Source: Planctomycetota bacterium (GTDB taxonomy: Bacteria; Planctomycetota; Phycisphaerae; WQYP01). From it: a DNA stretch of 10,105 nucleotides. The notes under the pieces are model-generated. The model had not been told where the DNA came from. It saw nothing but the letters and a program-made list of their open reading frames with translations, and did not search any database. The stretch lies in assembly GCA_021809365.1 (NCBI GenBank), contig JAKBAC010000125.1:1-10105 (forward strand). Reading direction: 5' to 3'. This document shows, piece after piece, positions 6,475 to 10,105 of the stretch (position 1 is the first letter of the stretch; every line of letters starts with the position of its first letter). The position numbers and the translations under genes were made by a program.

Positions 6475-7947
6475 GTGCTTGCCATATTGGCCCCGCAGAT
6501 TGTGCTGCTGGTTACCGTTGGGTTTCTGGCACTTACCTCCCTGATGCGCTCTGGCGCTTCGCGCCCGGGCAGTGTCATCATCTGTTTTACGGGCATGGTG
6601 ATTGCAAGCTTAATGCAGTTGCGGTTTTATCCCCTGACGTTTGGCACCGCGCAATCGGCCTCTGTACCGCCCTGGCTGGCTGTGGATCCGATGGGGTGGG
6701 TTTTTACGACGGTGATATTGCTTATCGCGACGGCGGCGGTTATGACCCGGCGCTTGCGAAGTTATAGCGGGCAGGGAGATTTGCGATTCTGCCTGCTGAT
6801 TACCCTAAGTACAGTGGGCTGGAGCTTAATGCCGGCATTACACAGTTTGCCGGTTATGGCGGGGGGGATGCTGCTGGCTTCGCTTCCTCTGGCCATGCCC
6901 TCTACCTTTAGAGCAGGCGATCACCTGGCGTTTACAACCGTGGCATTGCTGGCCAGCTTATTAGTAATGCTTTTAGCCTTGGCGGCCCTGACCAGGGGAT
7001 GTTTTGGCCTGCAGATTGGCCCAGCGCTTATCACCACGCCGCACAGTGCGTCAGCGTGGGGCGGCGTGCTGGTGATTTTATTTATGACCCCCATGTTATT
7101 CTGGGCCGGCAGCCTTCCGCTGATCTGGTGGTACGGTAGCGCCGCTGGTGATGCGCCTGCCCCCGTCGTTTTGTTTTTGCTGGTGGTACCCGCCATGGGA
7201 TCAGCAGCACCCTACCTGCGAATTATGCACCGCTTAATTTTCATCGCGCCCGCCGCCGCCAACGTGGTCACACTGACGGTAATTTGTCTGGGTGCTTTGG
7301 CGGTTGGCGCTTATGGGGTTAAAGCTTTATTCCAGTTTGTGGTCCCGGATATTTTAGGAAACATCATCGGGATATTCATGGCCTGCACCTTTGTGACGCT
7401 GGCCGCCGGGATTTCGTTAAGGCATGTGGCGCTTGCGGATCTGGTTGGATGCGTGCTGTTGTATGCGCTTACCGTCGGGATCGCATTAGGCTCATCGGTT
7501 GGAATTATCGGCCGAAAATCCCTGGGATTAAATCAGCAGTGGCCGTCCTTTGCCCGTGTAAAGCCTTTGCATGCGCTGCTTTTTCTGCTGGCGCTATTGT
7601 CGCTTGGCGGCCTTCCGCCGACGCTGGGAAGCATTGCCCGTATTGAGTCGTTTTCAGCTGCCGGCCCCGGCTCTGTACTGGGTCTGGCGGTTTTAGGTAT
7701 TAATGCGCTGGGGATTTTAATGGGCAGCGGTGCGGTGATGCGCGTCGGGAGTTATGCGATGATGGGTATGCCGGAAATAAACCAGCCATTGGCCGTAACG
7801 GATAAACGCCGAAAGAAGCGGCACCTGGCCGGCGGCGTGTTATTGCTGCTTACGGCTGCGGGTATTTTAAATGGCTTGGCGTTACTGGCGTACAATCCCA
7901 TTGAGCAGTTGGCCACAGCGTTCGCTCCGGCGTGGGTAGCGCGGTAA
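6475..7947 (+). CDS. nuoN: NuoN-like antiporter-type membrane subunit (highly diverged)
   Basis: This hydrophobic protein of about 490 residues is recognised by LLALLSLGGLPPTLGSIARI (371-390) followed by ESFSAAG, matching the NuoN TM12 pattern LLSLAGIPPTAGFIGKFYLF. A gapless match over 209-245 aligns LFWAGSLPLIWWY...APAPVVLFLL with the NuoN TM7-TM8 region. Against E. coli NuoN as I remember it, TM7 Lys217 is W210, TM8 Lys247 is A240 and TM12 Lys395 is R389. No acidic residue remains where TM5 Glu133 should be (around 130-136). It is the most degraded of the three. GTG 6475 is the first standard start, but AGGAGAG (6450-6456) lies 18 bases upstream. An in-frame CTG at 6463 has better spacing (6 bases) and may be the true start. 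It precedes fucI by 59 bp. Confidence 0.82.
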   Translation: MLAILAPQIVLLVTVGFLALTSLMRSGASRPGSVIICFTGMVIASLMQLRFYPLTFGTAQSASVPPWLAVDPMGWVFTTVILLIATAAVMTRRLRSYSGQGDLRFCLLITLSTVGWSLMPALHSLPVMAGGMLLASLPLAMPSTFRAGDHLAFTTVALLASLLVMLLALAALTRGCFGLQIGPALITTPHSASAWGGVLVILFMTPMLFWAGSLPLIWWYGSAAGDAPAPVVLFLLVVPAMGSAAPYLRIMHRLIFIAPAAANVVTLTVICLGALAVGAYGVKALFQFVVPDILGNIIGIFMACTFVTLAAGISLRHVALADLVGCVLLYALTVGIALGSSVGIIGRKSLGLNQQWPSFARVKPLHALLFLLALLSLGGLPPTLGSIARIESFSAAGPGSVLGLAVLGINALGILMGSGAVMRVGSYAMMGMPEINQPLAVTDKRRKKRHLAGGVLLLLTAAGILNGLALLAYNPIEQLATAFAPAWVAR

Positions 7948-7964
7948 GACCGGACGATGTGGTG

Positions 7965-7983
7965 ATTTGCTGTAACAGCAGAT
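7965..7983. promoter_or_regulatory. Near-perfect palindrome in the nuoN-fucI gap
   Basis: ATTTGCTGT-A-ACAGCAGAT forms two 9-base arms with a single mismatch, which is G-T in RNA. It lies 24-42 bases before the fucI ATG, in the only gap between fucI and the membrane genes. Symmetry and position suit an operator for a dimeric sugar-responsive repressor, or a weak RNA hairpin. No T-run follows, so it is not a terminator. No regulator gene is visible, so this stays tentative. Confidence 0.35.
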
Positions 7984-8006
7984 GACACAATAATTAAGAA
8001 GGACAC

Positions 8007-9830
8007 ATGATGAGCACGACGGAACAAATGGTTATGAACGCCCCGAAAAACCGGTTGGTGGTACCGAACGCCAAAATTGGCATTCGTCCCGCGATTGATG
8101 CGCGTCGCGGAGGCGTGCGGGAATCCCTGGAAAAGCAGACCATGGATATGGCGCGAAGTGTAGCGCGATTAGTAACCGGGAAACTGCGTCATGCGGACGG
8201 CACGAAAGTGCAATGCGTTCTGGCGGATACGACGATTGGCTCTCTGGCGGAAGCGGCGCTTTGCGCGCGAAAGTTTGCGGTTGAAGGTGTCGGCGCTTCC
8301 ATCACGGTCAGTCCCTGCTGGTGTTACGGTTCGGAAACCATGGATATGGATCCACTAATTCCCAAAGCGGTGTGGGGGTTTAACGGCACCGAACGACCGG
8401 GAGCGGTGTATCTGGCCGCGATCGGAGCGGCCCACAGCCAGAAAGGGTTGCCGGCGTTTAATATCTACGGTCAGGATGTGCAAGGTGCCAGCCAGAGCGC
8501 GATCCCGGAAGATGTGGAACAAAAATTACTGCAATTCGCCCGCGCGGCCGTGGCGGTTGCGGATATGCGCGGCAGGTCGTATTGCTCGATTGGCTCGGTC
8601 TCCATGGGTATTGCCGGGTCAGCGGTGGATGCAAGCTTTTTTGAAGCGTATCTGGGCATGCGGGTCATGAATGTGGATATGACCGAACTGGTGCGAAGGA
8701 TTGACCGCAATATTTTTGATCCGCAGGAATTCGCGCACGCTATGAAGTGGACGAAAGCCAACTGCGCCGAGGGGTTGGATGCCAATAGCGCAGCCAGTCG
8801 GCGCAGTAGAGCACAAAAAAACAAAGAGTGGGAACAGTGTATAAAAATGGCGATCATCGTGCGCGATCTGATGGTCGGTAATCCGCAACTGGCAAAACTC
8901 GGCTATGGGGAGGAAGCCCTGGGATATAACGCGATTGCCGCGGGTTTTCAGGGGCAACGCCATTGGACCGATCATTACCCCAACGGTGATTATCTGGAAA
9001 CCATTTTGAATTCCTCGTTTGATTGGAGCGGTATCCGGCAGCCGTATATTGTCGCGACAGAAAATGACGCGCTTAACGGGGCCACGATGCTGTTCGGCCA
9101 TCTGCTTACCGGCTCAGCGCAAGTCTTTGCCGATGTGCGTACCTATTGGAGTCCGAAATCGGTGTTTCAGGCCACCGGGCACGAGCTGCAGGACGATGCA
9201 GCGGGTGGAATTCTGCATTTGATTAACAGCGGGTCCGCGGCATTGGATGCAACGGGTTGCCAGACACAGAACTCTCGGCCGGCCATCAAGCCCTGGTGGC
9301 AGATAAAACCGCAGGAGGCCGCCGAGTGTCTGCGCAGTGCTCAGTGGTGTCCGGCCATCTATGAATATTTTAGAGGAGGCGGTTTTTCCGTGCGCTATCG
9401 AACGCGCGGCGGCATGGCGGTAACCGCAGCCCGCTTGAATCTTATCAAGGGATTGGGGCCGGCCCTGCAAATCGCGGAAGGATGGACCATTGATTTGCCT
9501 GCCGGCGTTCATGATATTCTCGATAAGCGCACCAATCCCACTTGGCCCACCACGTGGTTCGCACCGCGCTGCACCGGGCAGGGAGCATTTCGCAATGTGT
9601 ATTCGGTGATGAACAATTGGGGTGCCAATCATTGTGCGCTAAGCTCGGGGCATATTGGCCATGAGCTGATGACGCTGGCGGCGATGTTGCGCATTCCGGT
9701 GTATATGCACAACGTGCCTGATGATCGCATTTTCCGTCCCGCCGTCTGGACCGCCTTTGGCGCTAACGAGCCGCAGTCCGCGGATTTTGCCGCCTGCCGC
9801 AATTTCGGTCCGCTCTACGGGAAATATTAA
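8007..9830 (+). CDS. fucI: L-fucose isomerase
   Basis: FucI converts L-fucose (and D-arabinose) to the ketose L-fuculose, the first step of the fucose kinase/aldolase pathway, in the cytoplasm. The 607-residue protein is collinear with E. coli FucI (591). Landmarks are [20 protein letters not shown] (23-42), [15 protein letters not shown] (102-116), [16 protein letters not shown] (123-138) and [20 protein letters not shown] (303-322). Further on are [10 protein letters not shown] (349-358), EYFRGGG (453-459) and NNWGANHC (536-543). The manganese ligands are intact as E352, D376 (VFADVRTYW) and H542, equivalent to E337, D361 and H528. AAGAAGGA precedes tandem ATGs at 8007 and 8010; the second has the better six-base spacing. 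The extra N-terminal 16 or so residues are the only oddity. FucK, FucA and a fucose transporter are absent nearby, so its link to the upstream membrane genes is unexplained. Confidence 0.97.
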   Translation: MMSTTEQMVMNAPKNRLVVPNAKIGIRPAIDARRGGVRESLEKQTMDMARSVARLVTGKLRHADGTKVQCVLADTTIGSLAEAALCARKFAVEGVGASITVSPCWCYGSETMDMDPLIPKAVWGFNGTERPGAVYLAAIGAAHSQKGLPAFNIYGQDVQGASQSAIPEDVEQKLLQFARAAVAVADMRGRSYCSIGSVSMGIAGSAVDASFFEAYLGMRVMNVDMTELVRRIDRNIFDPQEFAHAMKWTKANCAEGLDANSAASRRSRAQKNKEWEQCIKMAIIVRDLMVGNPQLAKLGYGEEALGYNAIAAGFQGQRHWTDHYPNGDYLETILNSSFDWSGIRQPYIVATENDALNGATMLFGHLLTGSAQVFADVRTYWSPKSVFQATGHELQDDAAGGILHLINSGSAALDATGCQTQNSRPAIKPWWQIKPQEAAECLRSAQWCPAIYEYFRGGGFSVRYRTRGGMAVTAARLNLIKGLGPALQIAEGWTIDLPAGVHDILDKRTNPTWPTTWFAPRCTGQGAFRNVYSVMNNWGANHCALSSGHIGHELMTLAAMLRIPVYMHNVPDDRIFRPAVWTAFGANEPQSADFAACRNFGPLYGKY

Positions 9831-9847
9831 TCGCGATGCGCCCCGCG

Positions 9848-9919
9848 GAGCACCGGATGATTAATCCGGTGGTTGATCCCGTGCCACGAACCAACCACCG
9901 GGTTGTCACCACGGTGCTC
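9848..9919. repeat. Palindromic intergenic unit, copy 1 downstream of fucI
   Basis: The left arm GAGCACCGGATGATTAATCC extends to GGTGGTT (9848-9874). It pairs with the right arm from AACCACCGGG to GGTGCTC (9893-9919) across the loop GATCCCGTGCCACGAACC. It is the same family as the array at 1420-1739, with consistent differences: GTTGTC instead of GTTATC, and CCACG instead of CCGCC in the loop. It begins 17 bp after the fucI stop, so it would form a large hairpin at the 3' end of the operon transcript. Confidence 0.9.
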
Positions 9920-9940
9920 TACGACACGATGCGCCCCGCG

Positions 9941-10012
9941 GAGCACCGGATGATTAATCCGGTGGTTGATCCAGTGCCACGAATCAACCACCGGGTTGTC
10001 ACCACGGTGTTC
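9941..10012. repeat. Palindromic intergenic unit, copy 2 downstream of fucI
   Basis: This is the second copy, 93 bp after the first, with arms at 9941-9967 and about 9986-10012. The connector between the copies (CACGATGCGCCCCGCG) is nearly the sequence that precedes copy 1, so the whole 93-bp unit was duplicated. The last bases of the right arm have drifted (GGTGTTC instead of GGTGCTC), which breaks one base pair of the stem. Confidence 0.88.
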
Positions 10013-10063
10013 TGGAAGTGCTTAGCGGGTACAATCGTCATCTTGCTGCGGCGTGGGCTGTGG

Positions 10064-10105
10064 ATGATTGAGTTGGCACGGTTGGAAGACAAAATTATGG
10101 CATCG
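10064..10105 (+). CDS. Possible start of a gene cut by the window edge
   Basis: ATG at 10064 opens MIELARLEDKIMAS, which runs to the last base. The composition is protein-like, and the frame is also open upstream through the repeat edge, so the true start is uncertain. A second candidate ATG at 10097 has GGAAG upstream. Fourteen codons cannot identify a family. Confidence 0.25.
   Translation, partial: MIELARLEDKIMAS

Noticed and set aside
2675..7947. Mrp-type Na+/H+ antiporter or DAB inorganic-carbon transporter
   Set aside because: Distinct L-, M- and N-type signatures occur in complex I order, there are no small Mrp subunits, and no DUF2309 (DabA) gene is adjacent.
10073..10090. A sigma-54 promoter suggested by TTGGCACGG
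   Set aside because: The GG and GC elements are not at the required 10-base separation; no GC follows at the right place.

Overview
The window looks like chromosomal DNA from a Gram-negative, probably PVC-type bacterium (Planctomycetota, Verrucomicrobiota or Lentisphaerota). The clues are a PEP-CTERM-like sorting tail, a glycosyltransferase/acyltransferase pair, a complex-I-like membrane module and an L-fucose isomerase of the kind common in polysaccharide degraders. The phylum assignment is inference only. No tRNA, rRNA, CRISPR array, insertion sequence or phage gene is visible.

Left part, minus strand (1-1230): a remnant of a rhodanese-like gene, a PlsC-type acyltransferase and the first 52 codons of a family-2 glycosyltransferase follow each other in one direction. 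The acyltransferase stop and glycosyltransferase start share one base. The intact pair probably glycosylates and acylates a lipid, as CrtQ/CrtO do for carotenoids, but the substrate is not shown.

Non-coding stretch (1230-1895): a short perfect hairpin, a four-copy 15-bp tandem repeat, and a tandem array of about 90-bp units that each form a long inverted repeat. A strong rho-independent terminator follows, facing the minus strand.

1895-2674: a small signal-peptide plus PEP-CTERM-like gene on the minus strand, split by a +1 frame change, then about 485 bp of divergent intergenic DNA.

Main plus-strand block (2675-9830): three large membrane proteins resembling complex I subunits NuoL, NuoM and NuoN, followed by a complete L-fucose isomerase (fucI). 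Spacings are 57 bp, about 90-100 bp and 59 bp, consistent with one operon. No other complex I gene and no DUF2309 (DabA) gene is present. Hand comparison with remembered E. coli subunits shows that many lysine, glutamate and histidine residues of the proton channels are replaced, most completely in the NuoN-like protein. The module is therefore either a diverged paralogue with another job or a non-pumping scaffold. Its three genes also lack ATG starts (TTG, TTG and GTG/CTG), whereas fucI has ATG.

Right edge: two more copies of the palindromic unit start 17 bp after the fucI stop, and a possible gene start runs off the window. The same repeat family therefore brackets the operon region.
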